Shown here piece by piece: positions 8,220 to 16,899 of a stretch of DNA of 36,947 bases. The position numbers and the translations under genes are program-made. The notes beneath the pieces were generated by a model. That model was not told the DNA's origin, did not search any database, and saw only the letters and a program-made list of their open reading frames with translations. Positions within the stretch are counted from its first letter, which is position 1, and each line of letters starts with the position of its first letter. The stretch is taken from the NCBI GenBank assembly GCA_964596115.1, contig CAZQRW010000014.1, positions 1 through 36,947 on the forward strand, read 5' to 3'. Origin of the DNA: CAZQRW01 sp964596115. GTDB lineage: Bacteria > Hydrothermota > UBA3072 > B12-G15.

Positions 8220-10689
8220 CCGGAATAACCTGGTACAAAAATTTTATTCTACCATTATCACTTACTAAATCACCCTCTTCGTTTATTTCAAATTCAATAT
8301 CAACTGGTTCTAAAATCAACTGTTGTTCCTTTTTTTCTCTGTCTACAAAGTAAACCCCAACCCTTCTTACCCTATAGCCATCCAGAAAATATATCCGCTC
8401 TTCTCCACTCATTTTCAATATCTGCAATAATTTATTTACAACATCTTCCTCACTAAACTTTTCTTCAATCTTTCCACTAATAAAAAATCTTTCTACATTC
8501 AAAAGCATATTTATCATTGTTGGGTGGTCCATTAAAACAACGGACCTTTCAGGGGACCTGCCTGTAGAGAAAACAGTCGCTTCATTTATTAAAAGACCAG
8601 TTAAATCCGGATCACCAAATGCGTTAGGTGTAAAAACCATATCCCTTCCTGGATAACCGCTTGAAATTCCTATACCCAGTTTGAACAGTGTTTTAAATTG
8701 TGGGGGAAGAAGGGCATATGTCATCCCATCATGGAAAACTTCCTTCTGAACGACATCGCCAAACCATTCCCTATAGTTCAGATAATTATTTTTTACAAAT
8801 TCCTCTGCAGATTTAATAATATTAATTGCACTGCCTACAGCCTCTTTACCTGATTCTGGGTGTTTAAACAACACAAACTCCTCTTCAAGGGCAGTTGATG
8901 ATCTTATAAATTTACCTGTATCGGTAAAAACACCTTTATAAATATCATTGTATAGCTCCTTTGAATTAGCTCCAAACCATATAATTCCACCGTCACCAGT
9001 TTCTTTAAGAAGAAAACCACCTGATTTTTTTGCTGCCTTGAATACAACTGAGTGAAATTTTGTGAGTATCCTCCTCTGTTTTTCAGCATTATTCAGCTTA
9101 TGGGACATAAATGTGGAACCTCTTACATCATAAACAAGGACAGATACTACAGAAGAAAAATTCTTTCTTATAATTTGACTTAACTCTTTCTCTTTTTTTA
9201 TGATATCTACATTTATATGGGGAACAACCCTACCCCTTTTTGCAAATCTGTAAAATTGCCCTGAAGGTATAAGGTCTATACCAACAAGGTGAAGCATATC
9301 TTTTGCATTGACATATGATTTTGGATTTGATGGGTCTAATTCTGGAGGCCAAACAATTATAAGGTCACTAAGTCTCTTTATCACATATATGGGTTCAAGC
9401 AAATCCTTAAACACTCCTATATAATTTTTCACTATTTCCTCGGGCATAGGTTGAAAAACATTTCGTCCCTCTTCTTCATAAATCTTTAGAAGTTCAGGGT
9501 TTTTTCTATATTCTTTTTGAATATATCTTTGCAATTGTTTTAAGACTTTTGGTTCAACTACTGAAAGATACTTATTTGATTTCCAATATTCTGTCACCAA
9601 TTTTTCAATCTCCCATTCTGGAGGATTAGGGAAATATTTGCTCAGCTCCTCAGGTGTAATTGATTGAAGTCTCCGATTTTCTTCAATCGTTCCTCCCAAC
9701 TCTATCATTTTTTCTTTATATTGCTTAACAGATTTCATTAATAATTTTATTTTACCAAGTAGCTCCAATATTGTTTCTCGTGCACTCGTTACAATAGCAC
9801 CCACATCCTGCATATTCCCTTTTGTTAAAATATTTTTTAATTCCTGGAGAGAGCTCTCAAGAATTTTGCTGGTTTCACCCCTTACCTTTTGAGTCATACG
9901 ATCCAAATCTCTATCCTTTTCTTTGAGTACCTTTTCCTTCTGAGCAGCTTTGGAGGAAACCATCTTCGCTAATTTTGTAAGAGTTTTTACAGATGGTTTA
10001 AAGAATTCATTGAATGGAAAATTCTTTAAATCGCTATAATCTATTATCTCCATAGAGGCTAAAAGTTTCAGTATATGTTCTTCCTCTCTCTTAACAAAAG
10101 AATCAATAAGCATTTGATGCACTGTTCTGAAAATTTCCTCGTCAAAACCATAGTCAGACATATAGTTGTAGAGATCGGATAAATTTATCTTTTGTAAATC
10201 TATTCCCAAGAATAAAGGGGGTTTATGGAGTGCCATAAATATTTTCTTGAGGCTTTCATCAACGGAAGATAGATTATCATTAAATATTTTCTTTATTTTT
10301 TCGCCATAAGCCTTGGCACGTGAAATATCTGAAAATATCTTTGGAAATGTCTTGATGATTAATGCCTCCAGCAAAATTGCATATATACCAGAATTAGAAA
10401 TCGCATTTCTATAGACCTCAGAAATAATAGGTGTAACCTTCTGAATATCCTCTACACTCGAATTCAACAATGATTTTTCTTCTTTATTTAACTCAACGAC
10501 TATCTTACAATTATGCTCATAAAGAAAATTAATAAAATCCTCAGAAAACTCTCTATTTCTAAAAAATGTTACAATATCCTTAACAATTTCTTTGGAAAAT
10601 TCACTTTCCCCTATAATTCTCCTGAGAAAATTTAAGTAGTTACTACTCAGCTCCGTTGCTGCTTCAAGAAAGGTTAATTTTATTCCCAT
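8203..10689 (-). CDS. Large cytoplasmic protein with class III nucleotidyl cyclase-like domain
   Basis: 828 residues. Residues 1-240 are mostly helical with no recognised domain. A charged coiled-coil stretch covers ~245-340. Residues ~510-725 look like a class III adenylate/guanylate cyclase catalytic domain: VYDVRGST (519-526) with the first metal Asp D521, SGGFLLKETGDGG (556-568) with K562 and the second metal Asp D566, then LGIGISSG and FGDPDLTGLLIN. In active cyclases the last segment reads N-x-A-x-R; here it is NEATV (702-706), so the transition-state arginine position is Val. A ~100-residue stretch separates the two halves of the domain, longer than usual. It may be a degenerate cyclase used as a nucleotide sensor, or an atypical enzyme. 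It overlaps its neighbours by 26 and 17 bases. Confidence 0.65.
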   Translation of the reverse strand: MGIKLTFLEAATELSSNYLNFLRRIIGESEFSKEIVKDIVTFFRNREFSEDFINFLYEHNCKIVVELNKEEKSLLNSSVEDIQKVTPIISEVYRNAISNSGIYAILLEALIIKTFPKIFSDISRAKAYGEKIKKIFNDNLSSVDESLKKIFMALHKPPLFLGIDLQKINLSDLYNYMSDYGFDEEIFRTVHQMLIDSFVKREEEHILKLLASMEIIDYSDLKNFPFNEFFKPSVKTLTKLAKMVSSKAAQKEKVLKEKDRDLDRMTQKVRGETSKILESSLQELKNILTKGNMQDVGAIVTSARETILELLGKIKLLMKSVKQYKEKMIELGGTIEENRRLQSITPEELSKYFPNPPEWEIEKLVTEYWKSNKYLSVVEPKVLKQLQRYIQKEYRKNPELLKIYEEEGRNVFQPMPEEIVKNYIGVFKDLLEPIYVIKRLSDLIIVWPPELDPSNPKSYVNAKDMLHLVGIDLIPSGQFYRFAKRGRVVPHINVDIIKKEKELSQIIRKNFSSVVSVLVYDVRGSTFMSHKLNNAEKQRRILTKFHSVVFKAAKKSGGFLLKETGDGGIIWFGANSKELYNDIYKGVFTDTGKFIRSSTALEEEFVLFKHPESGKEAVGSAINIIKSAEEFVKNNYLNYREWFGDVVQKEVFHDGMTYALLPPQFKTLFKLGIGISSGYPGRDMVFTPNAFGDPDLTGLLINEATVFSTGRSPERSVVLMDHPTMINMLLNVERFFISGKIEEKFSEEDVVNKLLQILKMSGEERIYFLDGYRVRRVGVYFVDREKKEQQLILEPVDIEFEINEEGDLVSDNGRIKFLYQVIPDEGKT

Positions 10690-12013
10690 TACTCACCCCA
10701 CTAAAGTTGAAGTTTCTAATCTTAACGGATGGCACAAAATAACCTGAAGGGAATGAAATATCGTAGAATTCATTAGAACGCACAAAATCGATCTCTTCTG
10801 ATATGTGCTCAATATCATTAAAGGCTTCTACCATACTCTGAGTAAACCTAAGATTCCTCAGTCCACATACTATTTCACCATCCTCAATTAAAAACGTGCC
10901 GTCACGAGTCATTCCTGTTAAAGTAACACTTATAGGATCAACAACATTCACATAGTGAAACCTTGTAATAAGAATGGCCCTTTTAGTCTTTTCTATCATT
11001 TGTTTTAACGTACTTCCCCCACCTTTCATCATTATATGCATAGGAATTGGGCCAGCACTGATAGAACCCGTACTGTGTCCTGTTGATTTCCTTCCTTCCT
11101 TAGCAGCTGTGATCCTATCATATACAACATTCTTTGCAATTCCGTTTTCAATAATAACAACCCTGTTACTGGGAGTTCCTTCAAAATCAAACAGTAAAGG
11201 AAATCCATCTTTATTATATGGATCATCAACAATTGTAACCTTTGGATCAAAGATTTTTTCCCCAATCTTTATAAAACTTCTCTTTTCTTGAACTGCCAGA
11301 GCGTTCATACCTAGGTATGACATAAATTGCAGAATTTGCGCAACTGCATTTGATCCTAAGATAACGCTATATTTTCCTGGCTTAAGTTCCCTCATAGGTT
11401 GAGAAAGTGTGACCTTCTCACAGGCACTTTCAGCTACTTTTGAGAAGGGAACATCGGTATAACTATGGGAACTAAAATCAGCATAGCCAGATATATTATC
11501 TTGTTTTGCTATAACTTTATAGAATGAATCAGGTAAGGTTTGTGTACATTTCACCCCATTGGAGTTTACGATAGAAACTGTTGTTGTGCCATAAGTAAAT
11601 AACCCATGCAATTCAAAATTACTGCACCTTTTAAAATTATCACCTAATGTCTGAAAAACAACATCTAAATTCTCTGATTCCTCATACTCCAGATTAATTT
11701 TTCCACACTCTTCAGGAGTAGAAAAGCCGGGGAAATCGGGGATAGCCTTTGAACTTTTGGATAACAAATATGCATCCTCAATGCCTTTCTTTATCAATTC
11801 CTCTTTTAGATTTGATACTACACTTATCCCAAGATTTTTACCAGAAAGGACCTTTATGACTAATTCTGTATTATTTATTCCTGTATTTTGATGCACAACA
11901 GAATTTGCAAACCTTATAAAATTTCTTCGCTCAACAAGGGCAAGAATCTCAACGCTCAAGCTTGTTTCTTTAAGGATACTTTGAAGAAAATCTGTCATCT
12001 TCTCACCATCCAT
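10664..12013 (-). CDS. TldD/TldE (PmbA) family protein, TldE-like
   Basis: About 449 residues. The C-terminal part matches the TldE/PmbA side of the family: a FDFEGTPSNRVVIIENG segment, STGHST, and VNVVDPISVTLTGMTRDG. The HExxxH zinc motif of TldD is absent, as expected for TldE, whose known partner TldD supplies the metallopeptidase active site. No tldD is present here, so a partner would have to be encoded elsewhere or the protein acts alone. Three starts are possible: 12037 (no Shine-Dalgarno), 12013 (AGGGG seven bases upstream, chosen) and 11998 (GGTGAG very close). It overlaps pyrC by 11 bases and the cyclase-like gene by 26. Confidence 0.8.
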   Translation of the reverse strand: MDGEKMTDFLQSILKETSLSVEILALVERRNFIRFANSVVHQNTGINNTELVIKVLSGKNLGISVVSNLKEELIKKGIEDAYLLSKSSKAIPDFPGFSTPEECGKINLEYEESENLDVVFQTLGDNFKRCSNFELHGLFTYGTTTVSIVNSNGVKCTQTLPDSFYKVIAKQDNISGYADFSSHSYTDVPFSKVAESACEKVTLSQPMRELKPGKYSVILGSNAVAQILQFMSYLGMNALAVQEKRSFIKIGEKIFDPKVTIVDDPYNKDGFPLLFDFEGTPSNRVVIIENGIAKNVVYDRITAAKEGRKSTGHSTGSISAGPIPMHIMMKGGGSTLKQMIEKTKRAILITRFHYVNVVDPISVTLTGMTRDGTFLIEDGEIVCGLRNLRFTQSMVEAFNDIEHISEEIDFVRSNEFYDISFPSGYFVPSVKIRNFNFSGVSNGNKINLS

Positions 12014-13298
12014 TGGGATGCCCCTGAAATTCACCATCTTGATAAATTAGGCCACCGTTAACAATGGTATACCTGGTTTTACCCTTTAACTTCCAGCCTA
12101 AGAATGGGGAGTTTATTGACAATGAATGGAAGGATTCTTCCGTAACTTCCCATTCCTTCTGCGGATCAAAAAGTACAAAATCTGCAAGTCCACCTTCAGA
12201 TATTTGACCAAAAGGAAGGCCAAGTATACTCGCTGGTTTAAAAGTAAAATATCTTAATAATTTTTTTAAGCTAATTTCTCCATCTTCTACAAGTTTTGAG
12301 AAAAGCACAGAAAATGAAGTTTCAAGACCAATAACACCAAATGGAGCAAGTGAAAATTCTAATTCTTTTGTATATTTAGGATGGGGCGCATGATCAGTTG
12401 CAATGGCATCTATAAAACCCTTTCTCAATGCCTTAACAAGTGCAATTCTATCCTCCTTCTTCCTTAAAGGTGGATACATCTTAAAATTGGTATCAAGTTC
12501 AGACACATAGCCTTCATCGAGAACAAGATGATGAGGGGTAACCTCAATTGTAACATTAACATTTTTCTTTCTGCCAAAATCAATTAAGTTAAGGGAACCA
12601 GCAGTACTTATATGTGCAAGATGGATAGAAGAATTTAAGTAATCTGCTAATAAAATGTCCCTTATCACAATTACAGTTTCAGCAACTGATGGAATACCTA
12701 ACATCCCTAGATTTATTGAAAGATACCCTTCATTTATATCGCCTGATGCAGTAAGATTTTTGTCCTCTGGATGTTCTATAAAGGTTGTGTGATAGCCTTT
12801 TGTGTATTCAAGTATTCTCCTTAAAATCAGTGAATTTTCAATAGGGTTGCCATCATCACTAAATGCAACACAACCTGCCTCCAGCAAATGCCCTATCTCG
12901 GTTAACTCTCTCCCCTCTCTTCCTCTCGTAGCTGCTCCAATGGGAAATAACCTTGACAAACCTATGGATTTTGCTTTTTTTACGACTGAAAGAACCACGC
13001 CATCATTATCAAGAGCAGGTTTTGTATTTGGCATCATACAAATTGATGTATAACCACCTGCTGCGGCGGCCCTCAATCCGCTCTGAATCGTTTCAACATC
13101 CTCCCAACCAGGTTCTCTAATATGAGTATGTATATCAATAAAACCAGGGAATAGAAAAAGTCCCTTCGCGTTTAAAATACGATCAATCTTCTTGCTCTTT
13201 TCTTTTCTTACCTTCCCATTATCAATGTAAACATCGCTTACTTCATCTATTTTATTGAATGGGTCGACAATTCTTGCATCCTTTATTAAAATTTTCAT
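12003..13298 (-). CDS. pyrC: Dihydroorotase, class I
   Basis: 431 residues, the normal size for class I dihydroorotase, which cyclises carbamoyl aspartate in UMP synthesis. Metal and active-site residues are visible: H57 and H59 in DIHTHIREPG, the D148-D149 pair in FSDDG, H176 in EHPED, the LAHIST histidine (~H229), and D302 in ATDHAPH. VTPHHL (253-258) is also typical. It starts with ATG overlapping the pyrB stop by four bases (ATGA), a classic coupled junction, and runs into the TldE-like gene. The complete ligand set argues for an active enzyme rather than a PyrC' pseudo-dihydroorotase. Confidence 0.94.
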   Translation of the reverse strand: MKILIKDARIVDPFNKIDEVSDVYIDNGKVRKEKSKKIDRILNAKGLFLFPGFIDIHTHIREPGWEDVETIQSGLRAAAAGGYTSICMMPNTKPALDNDGVVLSVVKKAKSIGLSRLFPIGAATRGREGRELTEIGHLLEAGCVAFSDDGNPIENSLILRRILEYTKGYHTTFIEHPEDKNLTASGDINEGYLSINLGMLGIPSVAETVIVIRDILLADYLNSSIHLAHISTAGSLNLIDFGRKKNVNVTIEVTPHHLVLDEGYVSELDTNFKMYPPLRKKEDRIALVKALRKGFIDAIATDHAPHPKYTKELEFSLAPFGVIGLETSFSVLFSKLVEDGEISLKKLLRYFTFKPASILGLPFGQISEGGLADFVLFDPQKEWEVTEESFHSLSINSPFLGWKLKGKTRYTIVNGGLIYQDGEFQGHPNGW

Positions 13299-14215
13299 TC
13301 TTCCTTCCTTCCACTTAAGAGGTAAAGAATTGCCATTCTGATGGCTATTCCATTGGTAACCTGGTTAAGTATCAAAGACCAGGGTCCATCTGCAACATCA
13401 GGTGTGAGCTCAACCCCCCTATTCACAGGTCCTGGATGCATAATAATAATACCTTCCTTCGCATATTTTTTCAAATTTCCATAATTAATGGTATAAAACT
13501 TCCTGTACTCCCTTATAGAAGGAATAAAACTCTCAGCCTCTCTTTCCGTTTGAATTCTAAGTGTATAAATAATATCACTATCTTTTATCGCCTCTGGAAG
13601 TCTATACGTTAACTCTACACCGTATTGCAAAAACCACTCTGGAAGCATTGGCGGAGGAGCACACAATACAACATTTGCTCCCATTTTTTTTAAACCCAGC
13701 GTGAGAGATCTTGCTACCCTTGAATGGATGATATCACCAATAATAGAGACATTAAGCCCCTTTATCCTGCCAAATTTTTCTCTTATTGTAAGGAGGTCGA
13801 GAAGTGCTTGAGTTGGATGCTCATGGGCACCATCGCCGGCATTTATTATTGATGAATTGATCCGTTTTGCAAGATAGTGTGGTGCACCAGGAACACTATG
13901 TCTGATGACAACCATATTTACCATCATCGCTTCTATATTCCTCGCAGTATCGAGTAAGGTTTCACCTTTTGCCACGCTGGAAAATGATTTTGAAATGTTG
14001 ATAGTGTCAGCTGAAAGTGTTCTCTCGGCAACAACAAAAGAATTTAACGTTCTTGTACTGGGCTCAAAAAAAAGATTTGCTACCGTTATTCCGCGCAATG
14101 TAGGGACTTTTTTAACAGGCCTCTCTAAAATAAATTTCATCTTTTCGGCGGTGTCAAGAATCTCTTTAATTTCCTTATTTGTAAGGGGTTCAATCCCAAG
14201 AAGATGTTTTCTAAT
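13295..14215 (-). CDS. pyrB: Aspartate carbamoyltransferase catalytic chain, apparent AUU start
   Basis: Reading from 14215 gives 306 residues, the family length. Carbamoyl-phosphate and aspartate site residues are present: EPSTRT, the lysine of AKGETLLDT, VIRHSVPGAPH, EHPTQALLDL, the arginine of LRIQTER and HPGPVNRGVEL. The residue after STRT is Leu instead of the usual Arg. The only in-frame ATG (14140) would remove the conserved N-terminus RKHLLGIEPLTNKEI and helix 1. Between the in-frame upstream TAA (14233-14231) and 14140 there is no ATG, GTG or TTG. ATT at 14215-14213 stands five bases after GAGGAGG (14227-14221) and overlaps the pyrR TAG stop. The start choice is inferred. No pyrI gene is nearby. 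Confidence 0.93.
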   Translation of the reverse strand: MRKHLLGIEPLTNKEIKEILDTAEKMKFILERPVKKVPTLRGITVANLFFEPSTRTLNSFVVAERTLSADTINISKSFSSVAKGETLLDTARNIEAMMVNMVVIRHSVPGAPHYLAKRINSSIINAGDGAHEHPTQALLDLLTIREKFGRIKGLNVSIIGDIIHSRVARSLTLGLKKMGANVVLCAPPPMLPEWFLQYGVELTYRLPEAIKDSDIIYTLRIQTEREAESFIPSIREYRKFYTINYGNLKKYAKEGIIIMHPGPVNRGVELTPDVADGPWSLILNQVTNGIAIRMAILYLLSGRKEE

Positions 14216-14753
14216 GTTTGCCTCCTCTTTTTACAATAAATACACCTTCATCTTTATCTATCTCCTTAAGATGTACCTCAACAATATCATTATCCCCCAC
14301 TTCTACTTTTCTACCAATATAGTCAGGGCATATCGGGAATTCTCTTCCTCCCCGATCCACAAGTATACAGAGGGATATTTTTTCTGGCCTACCAAAATCT
14401 ATAATTTCATCAAGGGCAGCCCTCGTTGTTCTACCGGTATAGAGTACATCATCTACAAGAATAATTGTTTTTCCCTCTATCTTACAAGGAATTTCTGATG
14501 ACCCAATTAAGGGCTTGGGACCAAGGGTAGTAAAATCATCCCTATATAGCGTTATATCAATAACCCCAACTGGAATTGATACCTTGGTTTCTTTCATAAA
14601 TATTTCCTTTATTCTCTTCCCAAGGATATCCCCTCTATTTCTTATTCCAATTATGCATAGTTTTTTTATATCTTCTCTTTCTTTTATTTCAAAAGCAATC
14701 CTCTCAAGGGAGTTTTTTATTTCTTTGGGTGTCATCAATAATTTTCTTCTCAT
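14211..14753 (-). CDS. pyrR: PyrR: pyrimidine operon regulator / uracil phosphoribosyltransferase
   Basis: 180 residues, typical PyrR length. The PRPP-binding loop VDDVLYTGRT (100-109) and the DITLYRDD segment (66-73) identify the family. PyrR proteins bind UMP and pyr mRNA in Gram-positives and often have uracil phosphoribosyltransferase activity. The ATG overlaps the stop of the upstream lipoprotein gene (TAATG), and the TAG stop overlaps the pyrB start, so there is no untranslated leader on either side to hold a classical PyrR attenuator. Salvage activity, or binding further upstream, is therefore as likely as attenuation. Confidence 0.93.
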   Translation of the reverse strand: MRRKLLMTPKEIKNSLERIAFEIKEREDIKKLCIIGIRNRGDILGKRIKEIFMKETKVSIPVGVIDITLYRDDFTTLGPKPLIGSSEIPCKIEGKTIILVDDVLYTGRTTRAALDEIIDFGRPEKISLCILVDRGGREFPICPDYIGRKVEVGDNDIVEVHLKEIDKDEGVFIVKRGGKH

Positions 14754-16816
14754 TAAGGTAACCGAAAATTAAATGGAATAGTTCTTGTCATTTCACTTGG
14801 TTTCCCATTTATTGTACCTGGTTTAAATCTCCACTTTTTAGCGGCAGCAATGGCTGCTTCATCACATGCACTATTTCCAAAACTCTTCAAAATCTTAACA
14901 TCTTTTACATTTCCATTGATGCCCACGGTTACCTGCACAAAGACAACGCCCTGAGCCCCAACCGCCTTTGCAGCTTCAGGGTAGATAGGCTGTACTGTAT
15001 ACTCTGGAATTGGTTGGGGAAGCGTCCTGATAATAGGGACTACTTCTTCCGTTTTTGTTTTTCCTGCTTTCTCTGCCGTTTTTCCCTCACCCTTCTTCAC
15101 TGCCCCGGTCTCCTTTGCAGTATCCTCCTTACCTGTTTGCAAATTCAAATTTTCTTGTAATAAATTCTGGGCAGTTACGATAGGGGCCCTAGCAACAGGA
15201 ATTGGTCTTTTTGTAACTTTTTTCTGCATCTTCTGGTAATGGGAACCAAGTGAGGCATAATCAAATGTAATCCTTTTATTTGCAGGCATCCATAGTTCAT
15301 CCAGGTGTTCAGCCAGCAATCTGTGATCACCTTTTTCTATACCCCTTATTCCATTCTTTACTATATTTATTCTGGATGGAACAAATAAGAAAGTATATGG
15401 GATATCATTCAATATAATTGTTTGAAAGCTCGCCCATATCTTTTTACCTTCTTCTCTATCGAGAGAGAGAATGCCTTTCTCAATCAAATCATCTATCTCT
15501 TTATTCTTATAACCAACAAAATTATATACTCCTTTGGAACTCCAAATTGGGGCAGGATCAAGTTCTTTTTTGACTGTCCAACCAAGAATAAAGGCATCAA
15601 AATTTTTAGAAATTAGACTACTTATAAACTCTGGTGTATCAAGTTGAATTACCTTTGCCTTAACACCAATCTTTTTTAGATAGTTCACTATCTCACCTGC
15701 TACATTTACATTAATTTTGTCATTCTTATCCACCGTAATGGAAACTGACAATTTATCAAAATAACCGTCCTTGTTTCTATCTTCATATCCCAGAGAAGAA
15801 ATGATCCCTGTAGCATCTTTAGGCTTATATGGAATATCCTTTGTTTGTAAAACCTTATTAAATGCCCAATGGTTAGGTGGAATAGGTCCATAATCTTTTT
15901 CTCCATATCCGCCCAGCACATCTTTTATCAGTTGATCCTTGTCTATTGCCATAGAGAATGCCAATCTCAATCTTTTGTTACTGTATTTCTTCAGATTCCA
16001 TCCAATAAAGGTGTAGGCATTCCCTGGCTCAATCACATTTTTATACCCCTCAAACTTTTCAACCTCCGATGGCGGAAAATCAAGAACGATGTCGACATGC
16101 TTCAAATTCAATTCATCCTTTAATTCATTCAGAGACTTAGGAAACCAGAATATAACTCTATCGAACGGGGGCTTACCATAAAGATAACCCTTATTTGCCT
16201 CTAAGAGTATGTAATTACCCTTTTTCCACTCCTTAAATATATACGGACCGCTTGTTACTTCAGGTTGTAGATTATACGATGCATACTGTAACTCCTCTCC
16301 TTTAAATATCTTTGATGGAAGAGGATATAAATTTGAATTCAACAATTCATCTGCATACATCCTCTTAAATTCAAATTCAACAGTGTAATCTCCGATTGCC
16401 CTGGCACTTTTTATAAATCTCAGCCTTCCAAGTAAAGGGTATTTCGTTTTTGGGTCTTTCATCTTTTCGAAAGTAAACACTATGTCTTTTGCTGTAATAG
16501 GAGTCCAATCTGACCACTTTGCATTCTTATCAATATAATAAGTAATCCTTTTGAAATCCTCTGAGTACTCCCATGAGGTAGCAAGACAGGGCACTACTTT
16601 GCCATTCTTACCATCTTTGTGTAAGGAGGAAAAAAGTAAATCAGTAACAGGAGAGATACCCTTAAAAGTAGGGTAAAGTGGGTTGAGATTTGATGGTTCA
16701 GCAAATGTCGCAACGATCAAAGAACCACCAGGCTCACCCCTGTATGCGAATTTTTCAACCTTTTTACATCCTGAAAGTAATATTACGAAAACTATAGGAA
16801 GCATAAACCTTTTCAT
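14753..16816 (-). CDS. Peptide/solute-binding lipoprotein fused to a TonB C-terminal domain
   Basis: 687 residues. A lipoprotein signal ends in LLSGC (C17). Residues ~30-510 are an extracellular solute-binding protein family 5 (OppA/DppA-like) domain, with EPSNLNPLYP near 40, the WSDWTPITAKDIVFTF stretch (101-116) and RLRLAFSMAIDKDQLI. A Lys/Glu/Thr-rich linker follows (~515-605). Residues ~606-687 are a TonB C-terminal domain: YPEAAKAVGAQGVVFVQVTV, then CDEAAIAAAKKWRFKPG. No peptide permease genes adjoin it. The fusion is unusual: TonB C-terminal domains normally hang from an inner-membrane anchor. It heads the pyr run, has AAAGGAGG before the ATG and its own TTGACA promoter. Confidence 0.85.
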   Translation of the reverse strand: MKRFMLPIVFVILLSGCKKVEKFAYRGEPGGSLIVATFAEPSNLNPLYPTFKGISPVTDLLFSSLHKDGKNGKVVPCLATSWEYSEDFKRITYYIDKNAKWSDWTPITAKDIVFTFEKMKDPKTKYPLLGRLRFIKSARAIGDYTVEFEFKRMYADELLNSNLYPLPSKIFKGEELQYASYNLQPEVTSGPYIFKEWKKGNYILLEANKGYLYGKPPFDRVIFWFPKSLNELKDELNLKHVDIVLDFPPSEVEKFEGYKNVIEPGNAYTFIGWNLKKYSNKRLRLAFSMAIDKDQLIKDVLGGYGEKDYGPIPPNHWAFNKVLQTKDIPYKPKDATGIISSLGYEDRNKDGYFDKLSVSITVDKNDKINVNVAGEIVNYLKKIGVKAKVIQLDTPEFISSLISKNFDAFILGWTVKKELDPAPIWSSKGVYNFVGYKNKEIDDLIEKGILSLDREEGKKIWASFQTIILNDIPYTFLFVPSRINIVKNGIRGIEKGDHRLLAEHLDELWMPANKRITFDYASLGSHYQKMQKKVTKRPIPVARAPIVTAQNLLQENLNLQTGKEDTAKETGAVKKGEGKTAEKAGKTKTEEVVPIIRTLPQPIPEYTVQPIYPEAAKAVGAQGVVFVQVTVGINGNVKDVKILKSFGNSACDEAAIAAAKKWRFKPGTINGKPSEMTRTIPFNFRLP

Positions 16817-16835
16817 AATTACCTCCTTTTTTTAA

Positions 16836-16863
16836 ATCTTAAACGTATTAATCTCATTGTCAA
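16836..16863 (-). promoter_or_regulatory. Promoter of the eight-gene pyr/signalling operon
   Basis: On the minus strand TTGACA (16858-16863), 16 bases, TAAGAT (16836-16841). The ATG at 16816 lies 19 bases below the -10, with AAAGGAGG between, so this transcript has a short ordinary leader. It is the only clear promoter I see for the run down to 5114. Confidence 0.65.
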
Positions 16864-16899
16864 GTATAATTTCAAAATAGAAAGAAATTTTTGAAATAA

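Noticed and set aside
10664..12037. TldD metalloprotease call for the TldD/TldE family protein
   Set aside because: The HExxxH zinc motif of TldD is missing, so the TldE/PmbA side of the family fits better.
13905..14498. Plus-strand frame of 197 codons opposite pyrB and pyrR
   Set aside because: It lies antisense to two conserved enzymes and has no ribosome site or recognisable product.
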